NCBI GenBank assembly: GCA_905221605.1
Contig: CAJNDS010000307.1
Span: 2,501 to 64,500, forward strand
Length of the DNA: 62,000 bases
From: Symbiodinium natans
Taxonomy: Eukaryota; Sar; Dinophyceae; Suessiales; Symbiodiniaceae
Direction of reading: 5' to 3'
The position numbers and the translations under genes were made by a program. How positions within the stretch are numbered: position 1 is the first letter of the stretch; every line of letters starts with the position of its first letter. The notes under the pieces were generated by a model, which saw only the letters and a list, made by a program, of their open reading frames with translations, was not told where the DNA came from and made no database searches. Shown here piece by piece: positions 22,722-33,029 of the stretch.

Positions 22722-22934
22722 CTGGCAGTGCTCTGACTTCTCAGAGCCAGCTGCCTGACACTGCAAGACACCGCAAGCGCCATCTCGAGCCCGACTTGCA
22801 CTCTCACGCTCCGGCCGAGCTCGGGGTTGGCTGCAGGCATGCTGTTTTGGGGGGCCTTGTGGGCATAGATTCGGCAAGGGCTCTGCTCATCTTCCCTTGC
22901 AGGAACAGGCCAGTGCCACTGCATGGAAACTGCA

Positions 22935-23130
22935 AACTGCAACCAAAATCTAAACTGCAACTGCATTGCAACTGTGCCTCTGTGCCGTCATCAGGATTTC
23001 GTCCGAGTGATCAAGGCGCAGCCTGGGCACAAACACCCTCTCCTCCTGACACTGTGCTGACTGTGTTGCTTCTGCACTCTTTCTGCACTCTTTCTGCACT
23101 CGTCACTTGCACTCTTTCTGCACTACCACA
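22935..23130. repeat. Short tandem words (AACTGCA)n and 11-bp (TGCACTCTTTC)n
   Basis: AACTGCAA-type words cluster at 22930-22975. At 23070-23130 the 11-bp unit TGCACTCTTTC repeats about four times with one interruption. Confidence 0.75.
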
Positions 23131-23418
23131 CTTGCGTTCCTCTTTCACACTTCCCTGCAACAGGCATTGCCAAGCAGCTCGTAGAAGTGCGGGTAACCCC
23201 CATCCTCAGAACGCGTCCGATGGACCTCCGCAGAAAAGCCGCAAAACTGACAGAGGAGCCTCACGAAGTTTCACGCCATGCGAAATCTCGAGAAACTCTG
23301 AAAAGCACGCACCTGGCAGAGTGTGTAGCAGTCCGTGGAGGTGAGCCATTGCCTTACAACCAGAAGGTTTGCAGATCAAATGACGGCAACCGATACATGA
23401 TAGTACATATCACCAAAC

Positions 23419-23482
23419 CTTCATCTTCGGCCTGTGCTTTGCGGCAATGTCCTCCTCCAATGCCTTGCACGCACGAGGTACT
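23419..23482 (-). CDS. Short exon, possibly an upstream part of the Tubby gene
   Basis: Between a TTTTCAG acceptor and a GTTTGG donor the frame reads VPRACKALEEDIAAKHRPKM, then K. It is a charged helical sequence of 21 codons plus one base. It lies about 700 bp upstream of the first Tubby exon on the same strand. A direct join does not keep the phase, so another exon would lie between them, or it belongs to another gene. Confidence 0.45.
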
Positions 23483-23661
23483 CTGAAAATCCTGCAGACC
23501 AGCTTGAAGCCATGTGACTTGTCAGACTTTTCTCGTACCGGCAGAAAGGGCCTTTGACAGAACTTTCAGAGGAGTCTTGCAGATCGTCCGGTGAGCAAGG
23601 TACCCACCTGCAAAGTGGCCATCTTCAGCAATTTAACCGTGCTACCATCCGGAACTATCAA

Positions 23662-23900
23662 TATCCGCCGAGGCCTTGGGCCGTAGGTGTTTAGGGAGCA
23701 TAAAGCAGGTACCCCACCTCTAATGTGTGCGGGAGCCGACCGTGCATCAGGACTGGAGCACATTTTTGGGCTCGGCCACAGCCCCCGCCAACCCCCCACC
23801 CCTCGACAATGACCATGAGGGATTTGCGCAATCGGTGAGCCTGGTCTTCACATGCGGCTGCGCAGGCCCCGGCCGAGGCGTGACGCGTAGCGTTAAAATT
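23662..23900. repeat. Dispersed element, short copy
   Basis: The left edge, ATCCGCCGAGGCCTTGGGCC, and the right edge, GCGTAGCGTTAAAATT, both recur in the same order at 50097 and 51078. The two copies differ in length (about 240 against 980 bp) because the second is expanded internally by C-rich sequence. Only the ends are clearly alike. The element class is unknown. Confidence 0.7.
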
Positions 23901-24553
23901 GTTCTTGAATTGTATGTACTCTGCATCGTTTGGCCGACTTTGCTGCCTCGGCTTGCCGCAGTCAATAGTCTCTTGTCTAAAGATGTCCAAAGCAAACTTT
24001 TGAAAAAAGAGCTTACTGCACTCCCGACTCTGCACGTGGGACCAGGATAGTGCCGAGATGTGCATAGAACGACGAGCGATGGCCTAATGAAGAGTGCGAC
24101 AATAAGAGTAAGTAGGTTGAGCAGGGTGACGGGAACTGTTTGCAAGCGCCTTTCAAAAGTCGGACAGGGTTCGCACCCTGCAGCCACTCTTCTGGCACCT
24201 GGCGTCACATTGATGCTGGGCCTTCGCTTGCTCCAACTGTGGGATGAACCTTTTTGTTTACCCGTTGACGAACCATGAGAATGCATACAGGCTCCGCCCC
24301 TGTGGCACCACATAGCTCTTCGCGTATGCGCCTGCACAATCCGTACAGTCGCTGCATCTTCCCTCCTATCGCGATTTGGACGCAGCTGCGGGGAGCTGGG
24401 CTCTGGGCCAGTAGGCGTGTCTGAGAAGCACATCGTCGCCGATGGCCTTGCGAGACTTTAGGGAGGCTCGCACCAGGAAGCTGAGGCCTGGCCACGAACT
24501 GGAATGAACATGTACGGCATGAACGAACGTGCATGGCATCTTTGAAAGTGCGC

Positions 24554-25229
24554 TTAGATCAGAGCATGACCCACAGCCAGCACCAAAGCTACCTCGGATC
24601 CAGCGTTCCTGCTCTGGGAGCATCTGCGGGAGGCAATGGCTGGCTCATCATGGAAGTCTTTGCTCCATGCTGTGGAGGGGTCCGCGTCTTGGAGGACCAA
24701 CTCACGACACGCCTGCGGAGAGGACACAACCACATGAGAGCTATTGCATGCCATGAAGTCAACCGACACACACGCAGACGCCCAGACAACCGCCTCAATG
24801 ACCTCTCCCAACTCCAGAACCACTGCCCAAAGGAGGATGGTGAAGAGCTGAGTTCCCACCTGTGAGGCTCATCAGCCAGGAACGGACAGTTCCATTTCAC
24901 CCGCAGCCAGAAAAGGCATTCTCTCCGGTACAAATTGTCGGTCGACATTGTGGCAACTGCTGTCCATCACATATGGTGCTGTTACCGGCGCAGATGTTGC
25001 ATCCACAGGGTGCAGTTCCGGCTTCGTCTCCAAGGATTTTACTGGATATTGCCGCTTGCGCATCGTGATCCGCCGTCTCCTTCAGTCCTGTGCCTGTTGG
25101 TGATGCCACGGTCTTCAGCATGCGTTGCTGTATGTTGCTGTACATTGTTCTTGTGCCGCTCTGGCATTGTAAGCAGCTCTCCCTGCAACCCCTGTGGGCA
25201 GCCACCCAACCGCCAAAGCCATCACGCAA
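24554..25229 (-). CDS. Candidate Cys-rich and membrane exons
   Basis: The minus strand has a Cys-rich frame (SKILGDEAGTAPCGCNICAG, then NSTICDGQQLPQCRPTICTG) ending near a GCGG|GTGAAA donor around 24898. A hydrophobic frame (GTQLFTILLWAVVLELGEVI, then EAVVWASACVSVDFM) lies just after a CTCACAG acceptor. A Cys-rich outer part followed by a membrane helix would make sense, but the simple splice does not keep the frame. The two may therefore be separate, or the boundaries are wrong. Confidence 0.3.
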
Positions 25230-25520
25230 AAAGCATCAACATGGTATGGTCGAGATTGAAGGCTTGTGGTCTTCCCAGCTGGCAACTGTGAGCTACCACG
25301 TGTAACTTGCCATGGTTGCGGTCGTTGCAGACTGAGGCTAACACCATGTTGGCAGCCGCCACCGCACTTTGGACGCTCATCGAGCCCTGTCTCAAACATT
25401 GCTCGGCCTTGAGCCTCACCTCCGGCCTGACTTCTTCGATGCCTACATGGCATATGCTTTGCCCCCCCAAAGCTTTGCCCAAGGCCCAAGGGGAGCATCT
25501 TCTCGTCAAACGCATCTCTC
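25222..25520 (-). CDS. Candidate exon, unnamed
   Basis: The frame includes GGQSICHVGIEEVRPEVRLK, then AEQCLRQGSMSVQSAVAAAN and MVLASVCNDRNHGK. It looks like protein over about 60 residues. A plus-strand frame over the same bases (LLGLEPHLRPDFFDAYMAYA) also looks plausible, so the strand is not settled. Confidence 0.35.
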
Positions 25521-26132
25521 TCTCAGATCTAGCTGGTCTCTGAGAGCCGCGCGACGGGCGCGGCAAAATCTAAGCCTTGGCCAACATCTCTTGTCCAAGC
25601 TTACCCACATGGCAGGCATTCTTAAGTCAACATTCTCGCAATCATCTCTCGCTAAGCACGAAGCACTGCAGTAGGCTTGCAGGTAACAGTAGCTTTTGAC
25701 CTCCCGTGATTGCATCGACTTGTGCACCGGGCCATGGCACACTTGCTGCATGTCCACAATCATCTCCGTACCCTCAAAAACCAAACTGGCCGTTTAGCTG
25801 CACTGTTCTGTAGCCCGTAGGCACCTAATTCCGCCTCAATGAAGCTGGCCTTTGGTTGTCGACGGGGGCCCCAGACACAATTCGTGCGTTTATCTTCCGA
25901 ATTGCGGAATCCTTGAAAAGGTCTCTGCCACAGCCCAGCAACTGTGCCTGCTCCCTGCGAAGGTAGCGACAGCTCCAAGCTTCGAGGAGCGAATCTGACA
26001 GGTGACAAGTCTTCTCTTTGAGGTGTGTCAGAATGCTTTGCAAGCACAGCGCACGTCTCTTGCAGCTTCTGGTAAGGAAAGTATATACGTCATCGTACGT
26101 CTATCGTCATCTCAGATCATGGGCACACCACA

Positions 26133-26249
26133 TACCACATTGACACCACATCGACACCACATCGACACCACATCGACACCACATTGACACCACATTGACA
26201 CCACATTGACACCACATTGACACCACATTGACACCACATTGACACCGCA
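26133..26249. repeat. 11-bp minisatellite (TTGACACCACA)n
   Basis: About eleven units of CACATTGACAC/CACATCGACAC repeat with an exact 11-bp period. Units with C and units with T at one position are grouped, as expected from local unit spread. Three units make an 11-codon peptide repeat, which explains the odd Val/Cys-rich frames on the minus strand. Confidence 0.95.
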
Positions 26250-26254
26250 TGCCA

Positions 26255-26460
26255 TGCTGCGTGCAGGCGTGAGGCACCGAGCCGTGCCCCCACACTTCGA
26301 CTTCGAGGGGCTGCAACGTCAAAGGGATTGTCAACGCTGTCCAAGGACAGGGCATCTTGCAGGACACGCTGGCGACATTCTGCGATGACCTTGTGCATAC
26401 TCTGGAGGGATCACGCAAGATCATCGAAAAACAGATGCCAGGAATGCATTGTGCATTTGT
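26255..26460. other. Coding-like segment, strand unresolved
   Basis: The plus strand reads NVKGIVNAVQGQGILQDTLA, then TFCDDLVHTLEGSRKIIEKQ. The minus strand, from an ATG at 26398, reads MHKVIAECRQRVLQDALSLD, then SVDNPFDVAAPRSRS. Both look like protein. The minus strand fits the general trend of the window; neither has a firm splice pair. Confidence 0.35.
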
Positions 26461-26632
26461 CTGCAACGGACATTCTCAAGGAGTAGGCTGGACTTTCCTA
26501 GCAAGTCAAACTGGGCACTCGGACGAGGAAGGCTCACCAATGGGAGCGAACACATCCTTGCAAATCAATTCAAATGCTAGTCACAAGTCACTGGAGCATG
26601 CTCCAGAGATCAGGCTTTAGATACTCAGGTGA

Positions 26633-26986
26633 TTAGAGACACGGACGGGTAAGAACTGCTAGCAGCTGCGGTTGGCAGTCTAACCTGTCCTCGAAGTCAT
26701 CCCCCCCCGCCAATGACCGCGTAAGCACCGTGCCTGCTGAGATGAGCATCGCCGCATGTTCAGCGCAAAAAGGCAACAGCCCAGCGCCCAGCCTTGAGGA
26801 GCTGCTAGCCCCAGAGTCAACCAAGGGCTCCTCTTGTGGAGAATTCGTGAGGTGATTCATTAATGCCGTGCTGCGCCTACTGCTAGAAGGGGCGTTGCGA
26901 AAGAACGCCTTCGCACCACGTCTTCTTCCATCCAGGAGGCCACTGTCGTAGCGCACACATTCATGGGGATCCTTGGAAGCAGACAA
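26633..26986 (-). CDS. Candidate exon or ORF, unnamed
   Basis: The 117-codon frame holds FRNAPSSSRRSTALMNHLTN, then SPQEEPLVDSGASSSSRLGA and GLLPFCAEHAAMLISAGTVL. It has a Ser-rich part and an Ala/Leu-rich helix. No splice site or domain was identified. Confidence 0.3.
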   Translation of the reverse strand: MSASKDPHECVRYDSGLLDGRRRGAKAFFRNAPSSSRRSTALMNHLTNSPQEEPLVDSGASSSSRLGAGLLPFCAEHAAMLISAGTVLTRSLAGGDDFEDRLDCQPQLLAVLTRPCL

Positions 26987-27390
26987 GACTGGTGCTACTT
27001 GCCTGTTTTCTTCAATGACTCGCCTGCTGACGTTCTGCTAAACCTTGCTAGTCAGTTGACTGCGACCCTCCACTCATGGTCAACGATGCCACCCAGACAC
27101 TCCTGGCCGTCGGCTGACGTCCTGACCTGGCCATTCCGCAGGACAGATCTGTTTCTTGCAATTGGTGGGTGCCGGATCGTCTATCCGAAAACGCTGGCGA
27201 TCGCTCGCATCTACATAGTTGCACAGTCAGGTCAGGAAGTTATGCGATTCTTTTTGTTAGATTTGTTGTTCCTGTTTCTGCTCGCCCTGCTTCTGGCCCG
27301 AAGGAAAAAACGCAGAACCTGCCTCAGCCCTCGCACCATGCCAGAAGACCGAAATGAGGATCGCTTGCCTTAATGTCTCCCAGATACTGC

Positions 27391-27624
27391 CTTCCCCCCC
27401 CCCCCCCCCCCCCCCCACCCCCAACCTTCCCGGTGCTCTTCTTCCTCTTCTTCTTCTTCTGCACGCTTTAGAACCCGGCCACGAGGCGGGTTCGAGTGCA
27501 GTCAGTGGTCGACCCCGGTTTTCGGATTCCTAGGATACATCCGAGTCGGCTCTGTTCTCCGACTCCTTTAGCCCTCCACGCTTTCCTCACTGCACTCGTA
27601 GTACCGCTGCTCTCTCTCTCTCTC

Positions 27625-27658
<34 letters not shown>

Positions 27659-27784
27659 CCTATGTCTCTCTTCTTCTTCTTCTTCTTCTTCTTCTTCTTC
27701 TTCTTCTTCTTCTTCTTCTTCTTCTTCTTCTTCTTCTTCTTCTTCTTCTTCTACGGGGCTTGAGGGGCCCAAGGACCCCCCGCG

Positions 27785-27826
<42 letters not shown>

Positions 27827-27830
27827 TGGG
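27391..27830. repeat. Low-complexity block: poly-C, (CT)n, (CTT)n, (CT)n
   Basis: Poly-C lies at about 27394-27420, (TC)n at 27609-27657, (TTC)n of about 28 units at 27668-27752 and (TC)n at 27790-27822. The run leads directly into the telomere-type array. The long Leu or Glu frames here are not genes. Confidence 0.95.
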
Positions 27831-27886
27831 TCCAGGTCTTTTTTTCGTATTCTTTCTGGTTTTTTTGTCGTGTGTTTCATGGTCTT

Positions 27887-28336
27887 GGGTCTAGGGTTTA
27901 GGGTTTAGGGTTTGGGGTTTGGGGTTTAGGGTTTGGGGTTTAGGGTTTAGGGTTTAGGGTTTAGGGTTTAGGGTCTTTTTTTCGTGTGTTTCATGGTCTT
28001 GGGTTTAGGGGTTTGGGGTTTAGGGTTTGGGTTTAGGGTTCAGGGTTAGGGTTTAGGGTTTAGGGTTTAGGGTTTAGGGTTTAGGGTTTAGGGTTTAGGG
28101 TTTAGGGTTTCGGGTTTAGGGTTTAGAGGTTTAGGGTTTCAGGGTTCGGGTTGGTTCACAGGGGTTTAGGGTTTAGGGTTTAGGGTTAGCGTTTTAGCGT
28201 TTAGGGTTTGGGGTTTAGGGGGTTTAGGGTTTAGGGTTTAGGGTTTAGGGTTTAGGGTTTAGGGTTTAGGGTTTAGGGTTTAGGGTTTAGGGTTTAGGGT
28301 TTAGGGTTTAGGGTTTAGGGTTTAGGGTTTAGGGTT
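27887..28336 (+). repeat. Interstitial (TTTAGGG)n telomere-type array
   Basis: About 450 bp of the heptamer TTTAGGG, perfect in its last 130 bp, with variants TTTGGGG, TTCAGGG and TTAGGG in the left half. TTTAGGG is the plant-type telomere unit and is known from dinoflagellates. The array has other sequence on both sides, so it is interstitial in this assembly. A 35-bp T-rich word (CTTTTTTTCGTGTGTTTCAT...) occurs at the left edge and again inside, at about 27974-28010. Confidence 0.95.
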
Positions 28337-28522
28337 CACCTGAAACCATAAAAAAAATATATAAAACAAAAAAAACAACACGAAAAAAGAACCATCAGCC
28401 CTTTCTCATCTACACAAGACTTATCAACATTTTTCTTGCTTCATGTACCACAGGCCTCGTAGCTCAGCTGGGGCTCATCATCGCGGCGCTGGTGGATCTT
28501 AAGCAACACCTGTTACACTCAT

Positions 28523-29263
28523 TTGTCGGCTACAGTTGTTCAGAATCACAAGAAGAGCCCTTCACTGTCAGAAGCATCGAGGAGCTGTGAAGAACTGCAC
28601 AAAGAAACATTTCCAGACCCTCCCAACGAATCTGCTCTGACTGGAACCTGCCGGCCTTGCCGGCGCCGCCGCCCGCTGGCTGCGCGGGCCGATCCCCGAG
28701 TCGCGGAAAGGCCGGTCGGGCCTGTGCAGAGCACTGGAGAGGCCCTCGAGTCGGGCTCGACGATGGGCTCCCCAACGCCCGGGCTCCCCACTCCGGTGAC
28801 TCGCAATGCACACACTGCTGCTAAAGAGACTCTCAACTGGGCTGGGAGGATATGTTCGGCAGTCTTTCCCAAGCAGTCCGCACCTCGTCATCATCAGCAG
28901 GCTGAGCTGCAACGGCATACCCCTGCTCGGCTCGCAAATCATAAGATAACTCTCAGCAAGCAAGCAATTACAGCTGCCAATCTGAACAAGGCATGTGCTG
29001 AGATTTCTGCTTCCAGCGATTCATCTTATCAGGAATCACACGGTAAACTGAAGTGGAGTTCAAGTTGTATTCACACAAATCTAAAGTGCGAACCTAGCAA
29101 GAACAGACCTCTACCCTTTGCAGACCCTTCGAGCTGCAAAGGCTTCGACACTGCAAAACTGTGTTCAAGGCAACAACGAGACGCTTACCGTGCTTCGCTT
29201 TGCTACGCACTAACCAGCAAGACGCAGAGGGGAGGCGCACAGCCAGACAGCCTAACAAAGTGA
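28523..29263 (+). CDS. 246-codon open frame, doubtful
   Basis: This is the longest frame not caused by a microsatellite. Residues are rich in Ser, Arg, Ala and Pro. No motif, signal peptide or membrane helix is seen. The 28650-28800 part is GC-rich and open on several frames, which lengthens chance ORFs. It lies on the less favoured strand. I keep it only as a possibility. Confidence 0.2.
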   Translation: MSATVVQNHKKSPSLSEASRSCEELHKETFPDPPNESALTGTCRPCRRRRPLAARADPRVAERPVGPVQSTGEALESGSTMGSPTPGLPTPVTRNAHTAAKETLNWAGRICSAVFPKQSAPRHHQQAELQRHTPARLANHKITLSKQAITAANLNKACAEISASSDSSYQESHGKLKWSSSCIHTNLKCEPSKNRPLPFADPSSCKGFDTAKLCSRQQRDAYRASLCYALTSKTQRGGAQPDSLTK

Positions 29264-29310
29264 AAAATGCCCTGGGATTTGCAAGAAGGCAATCTGAGAT
29301 ATGAACCATA

Positions 29311-29568
29311 CTATAACAAGATGAGTGCAATGCAGCCAAGCCCCAACCTTGCGGCAAAGTCTTGTGAAATGGTTGCAGCTGAGACGCACCGCCGGGTCCA
29401 TGCAGCATGGCTTGCAGTGTCGCATAGAAAGCATGTCAATTGAGCGATTTCAAGCGACTGGCTGAACTGTATCTCATTGCAGTTTCTTGCAACTTGCTCG
29501 AACATGAACCGACAAGAATCTAGCAGTCTAGCAGCTCGCATCGGCTTTTCGGATCTGTGCGGCTTCAT
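29311..29568 (-). CDS. 85-codon ORF or first exon, unnamed
   Basis: From an ATG at 29568 the frame reads MKPHRSEKPMRAARLLDSCR, then FMFEQVARNCNEIQFSQSLE, IAQLTCFLCDTASHAAWTRR and CVSAATISQDFAARLGLGCI. The composition is protein-like throughout. No domain is recognised. Confidence 0.4.
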   Translation of the reverse strand: MKPHRSEKPMRAARLLDSCRFMFEQVARNCNEIQFSQSLEIAQLTCFLCDTASHAAWTRRCVSAATISQDFAARLGLGCIALILL

Positions 29569-29669
29569 GCGCTCTGCCTAAGATCTACTGGAGACCAGGG
29601 ATATGAGCAGCTCAAGCTGCGGATGGCAAATTTGCGTTGGTTAGCCGCGGCACTTTCAAACCCGCACAG

Positions 29670-29852
29670 TCACAGGAGATCACATGGCATTCTGCGGCAT
29701 TCCTTAGAACTGGCCCAGAGGAGCAGGGGCATCCGCACCCTTGGGCGAAGGCAGGGGAAGAAGCGCTGCACGACATGGCCGCCAATTCTCACGTCCTTCA
29801 CAGGGAACGGACTAGTGCAGCCCTCACAGACTACGAATGCTAGTGGCATCAA
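29670..29852 (-). CDS. Candidate exon, unnamed
   Basis: The frame reads MMPLAFVVCEGCTSPFPVKD, then VRIGGHVVQRFFPCLRPRVR and MPLLLWASSKECRRMP. It is moderately protein-like, with no splice or motif support. A plus-strand frame of 166 codons overlaps it. Confidence 0.25.
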   Translation of the reverse strand: MMPLAFVVCEGCTSPFPVKDVRIGGHVVQRFFPCLRPRVRMPLLLWASSKECRRMPCDLL

Positions 29853-30135
29853 CCATCATCAACCACGAGGGGCTTGCAGCGCAGCCGAGCACAAGTTCCA
29901 GTCTGTCTCCTTGCTTCTTCCTCGTTCGCATCAAGATGCTTTCAGACCGGACGCCATGACGCAGAATCTTCATGGTGGCATCCCCTTAGGACCGAATGTA
30001 TACACTCATCAATACTCATTAGATTCAAAGGAACCCCGTGCACACTCTCCAAAATAATGTTGGCTCTACCTCGTACGGGATTGCTCTGCTCAGGGCATGT
30101 GGTGGAGATTGTTGGCCAGCTGCAGTGGCAGAAAA

Positions 30136-30672
30136 ATGTCTGGGCAGCGAAGCAGAGGAGCGGTCACAGTGGCTCTAGTCGCCCCAGCTTTGGCTGGTGC
30201 TTTGGCCTTCCTCGGGCCTCTAAGTTTGGCCCAGTGCTTCGTGCCTTGTAAGAAAGCAAGATGGCGTAAGGGTTGTCACGGCAGTGGCTCTTGGGCGGTC
30301 CAGTGGCACCTCCTCAGACCTCCTTCTCACAAGTTTTTCAGTCTGGAATCCTATGGTTCTCAGGCGGGAGAGCGAGCGAGCGAGAACGGCTCCGGAGACA
30401 ACTTGAGGGCGGGCATGGTGCGTCAGGGCACAGCTCGAACTAGACGGTCACAAGCTCCCAAAAAACAACAGTTCTCGAGGCACGCCTCCTCTCGTCCATC
30501 GGCCATGCTAGCTGCTTTCGCAAACTCTCAAGATCATGACAGGGTTCAGAACGGCCTCGAAGGCTTGAACCCTGCACCGCATCTCTCGTTCACCAACGCT
30601 TCCGGCTCCGGCGTGAGACACGCTGAGAGCAGCTCCTCTGTAAATCTTCTGTTTCCAGTGCGAAGCACGTGA
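30136..30672 (+). CDS. Possible secreted or plastid-targeted protein
   Basis: From the ATG at 30136 the frame begins MSGQRSRGAVTVALVAPALA, then GALAFLGPLSLAQCFVP. This looks like a signal peptide followed by Phe-Val-Pro, comparable to the FVAP-type junction of dinoflagellate two-part plastid leaders. A GTAAGA donor-like site follows at 30248. If it is used, only 30136-30247 is exon 1. If not, the frame runs on for 178 codons with a basic, Ser-rich body. It is on the plus strand, against the trend of the window. Confidence 0.35.
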   Translation: MSGQRSRGAVTVALVAPALAGALAFLGPLSLAQCFVPCKKARWRKGCHGSGSWAVQWHLLRPPSHKFFSLESYGSQAGERASENGSGDNLRAGMVRQGTARTRRSQAPKKQQFSRHASSRPSAMLAAFANSQDHDRVQNGLEGLNPAPHLSFTNASGSGVRHAESSSSVNLLFPVRST

Positions 30673-30734
30673 GGCAGAGTGGATCTTCGAGGTCTGTGTC
30701 CCGAGCATCCGAGTATTGGCAGCCGTGGGGGTTT

Positions 30735-30878
30735 TTAAAGACTTAGCGCGCTGCGACAACGCGGCGTGCCCAACTCTCTCTTGGACAACATTTTGGCTAC
30801 CAGTAAGGATTGCTGTAAAATAGCCATCGCTTGCCAGAGCCCCGCTCCTCCCCTTGCAAGAGCACTCTCCGTCTCAGC
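30735..30878 (-). CDS. Candidate exon, helical
   Basis: After a CACTTGCAG acceptor the minus strand reads AETESALARGGAGLWQAMAI, then LQQSLLVAKMLSKRELG. It is an amphipathic helical sequence. The 3' boundary is not fixed. Confidence 0.4.
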   Translation of the reverse strand, partial: AETESALARGGAGLWQAMAILQQSLLVAKMLSKRELGTPRCRSALSL

Positions 30879-30949
30879 CTGCAAGTGGACAATCGAACAG
30901 GCACGAACTTTCGGAGTGCTAAGGCTGGCCATCCGCTAAGGGGCGGGCA

Positions 30950-32395
30950 AGTCTCGTAACCTTAGCAGCCAGTGGATCTGCAGGACACCAAGCAGCCCAA
31001 GCAGACCAGCCGAGACTAGCCTGGACTGCAGATATGTACAGCCTTGGTAGCCAATGTGGCCTTACTCATGCTCTGCTTTATGTACTTCTCAGCCCATGGC
31101 AAACAACTGATGTCCTGAGCCTCGAGCCATTGCCGGCTTGGGTCACAAGGAGGAGGCCTCAATGATCATTCTGTAGAGAGACAAGGCTGCTACCGGCCCA
31201 CATGATCTAGAATCTAAGTACATGTTACATGTTCGTAGAAACTTAACTTAGCAACCTGGGCCTAAACAAACCTAATCGTGATCCAGATACCAGATTCGCG
31301 CGTGTTCCCTAGAGGCGTTCTTCAAGATTGCAGGCTGGTTGTTGACCCTCATAACCGCACAGTTTGAATATGCCTGACTCTCTGAGCATGTGGCTGGTTC
31401 AACTTGACGCTAGCGGGAATGCCTGATGTGCGTGTCACCATCACAACCACACTCACGACAATTACGCACCGTCCCTGGCCTTCCCGGCTCGCTTGGCTGT
31501 GAGCCTCTGACCTGATTTTATTGAATGTGTTGAAATAAGCTGAACGAAACAGAATGAAACAAAAAAAGTAAGTCTGCTTTGACAGGGATCTTCACATGCA
31601 GCACCGTAGCTTGGCGGCTTGGCACATGCGCGTCGGGACCATTTGGGGGCTGTTGGCGACACATGGCGACACTCTCCGCTCTGTGCTGCGCACTGCTGCG
31701 CAGACCGCGCATCGCAGCTGGCCTCGGTTGACCTTGGATCGACCCACATCAGACTCATCAGATCAGCCACCTTTGGCGCTGAGAAAGTTTAGGTTGAAGC
31801 CCAATGAAATAGAAGCTTATACGTGAAACCGGTCTGCTGAGACCCGAGCTGCTGCTTCAAGCCAAGACATTGGAAGCGTTCCTGTCATGTGAGGCAGTCA
31901 GAACGACGAGGAACGTGTAGAATCTCTTCGTTTCTAAAGCCTAGAATTTACATAAGCATGCTGTCCAGCAAGTCTGCTGCCGCACCGTGCACTGCATCCT
32001 CACCTTGCCTCTGATTCAAGTGCACTATCATCCGAATCGCTGTCGGCCTGTCCAGGTCAGGCCCACAAAAATGAAGGTTGCAGTACGCCTCTGCCAATGT
32101 CCGTTCTTGGATGGAATGTTCCCGATTTGGACTATCGTCTCACCGCCTGATGCAGGTAGTCTTCCTGCGCTGCCAAGAGAACCTGCTCTCCACAAAAAAG
32201 ACAAAACCAGGAATCGAACATCCCGCAAGGAAATACAAGTGGCACGCGAGAGTGCGTGAAAGCCCCCCATCCCAGAACATGACCCTGAGCCGCTTTATCG
32301 TTTTATTCTTCTCTTATCGTGGTACAAGGTTGTGGCATATTCGAGATGGAACCTGAACCCACGACAGGGCTGCTGGATGTTTCATTAGCTTGATA
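30950..32395. other. No firm gene
   Basis: Only short frames without motif or splice support are seen. The bases 32294-32330 (CTTTATCGTTTTATTC...CTTATCG) resemble those at 19337-19370 and belong to the margin of the hairpin-repeat family. Confidence 0.45.
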
Positions 32396-32399
32396 TAAG

Positions 32400-32575
32400 A
32401 ATAGTTAGTACAGTCTTCCGTGATCCGGCTGAATTTTCATTGGCTTGTAGTACAGGTTGAGTACTGTTTCCGTGAGCCGGTTGGTTCACAGTACTGTATT
32501 AGTGATCTGTGATCGAGCTGGAAACTCATTGATTTGTAGTATAATCTGAATGGGGTTTTATCACCCCTCACGTTC
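32400..32575. repeat. Hairpin-bearing tandem repeat, copy 2
   Basis: The units contain GTAGTACAGGTTGAGTACTG and CCGTGANCCGGCTGAATTTT, matching the 19128-19305 copy. The margin TTTATCACCCCTCAC also matches TTTATCATCTCTCAC at 19430. The two loci therefore share both the units and their flanks. Confidence 0.75.
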
Positions 32576-33029
32576 GCAAGGTCGTGTGCCTTCGCAGGTG
32601 AACGGAACTCATGCTGGAAGTGTTTGGAAGCGTCGTATGAAGCATACCTCTCTGTGTGGCCTGCATAGAAACCGCAACATATATCTGCAGTCACGGGTAT
32701 CTGCAGTCATGGGACCTTCATGGACGAACAGGATCGGAAGCATTGTCCAACCTGACACACTGAAGTTCAACGCATGTCCCAGTCATGTTTATGAACAGCA
32801 TAATACTTCACAATATGTTTCAATAAATTTCTATATATATATATGTATCAACACATGGATTAACTTAAAGTCCCCCGCAACTACCTGGGACCTAGTGCCT
32901 CTGATGCTTTGCTCTCAAACTGAATTGGCCTCTGGGGTGCACTCCGCCGATGAGATCCCGTCGTACTGCATGTCTTCCTGCGTGGATCTGACAACTCAAA
33001 AATACCAAGAGCCGATGTGATACGTGCCC

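Noticed and set aside
24160-24182. T-arm-like CAGGGTTCGCACCCTG
   Set aside because: The loop has six bases instead of seven and no D or anticodon arm lies at the right distance.
26133-26249. Regular repeat considered as a CRISPR array
   Set aside because: Units of 11 bp directly abut without spacers; it is a minisatellite in eukaryotic DNA.
28451-28505. tRNA-like start (TAGCTCAGCTGG resembles the A box)
   Set aside because: No matching B box, T arm or acceptor stem could be drawn; at most the trace of a tRNA-derived element.
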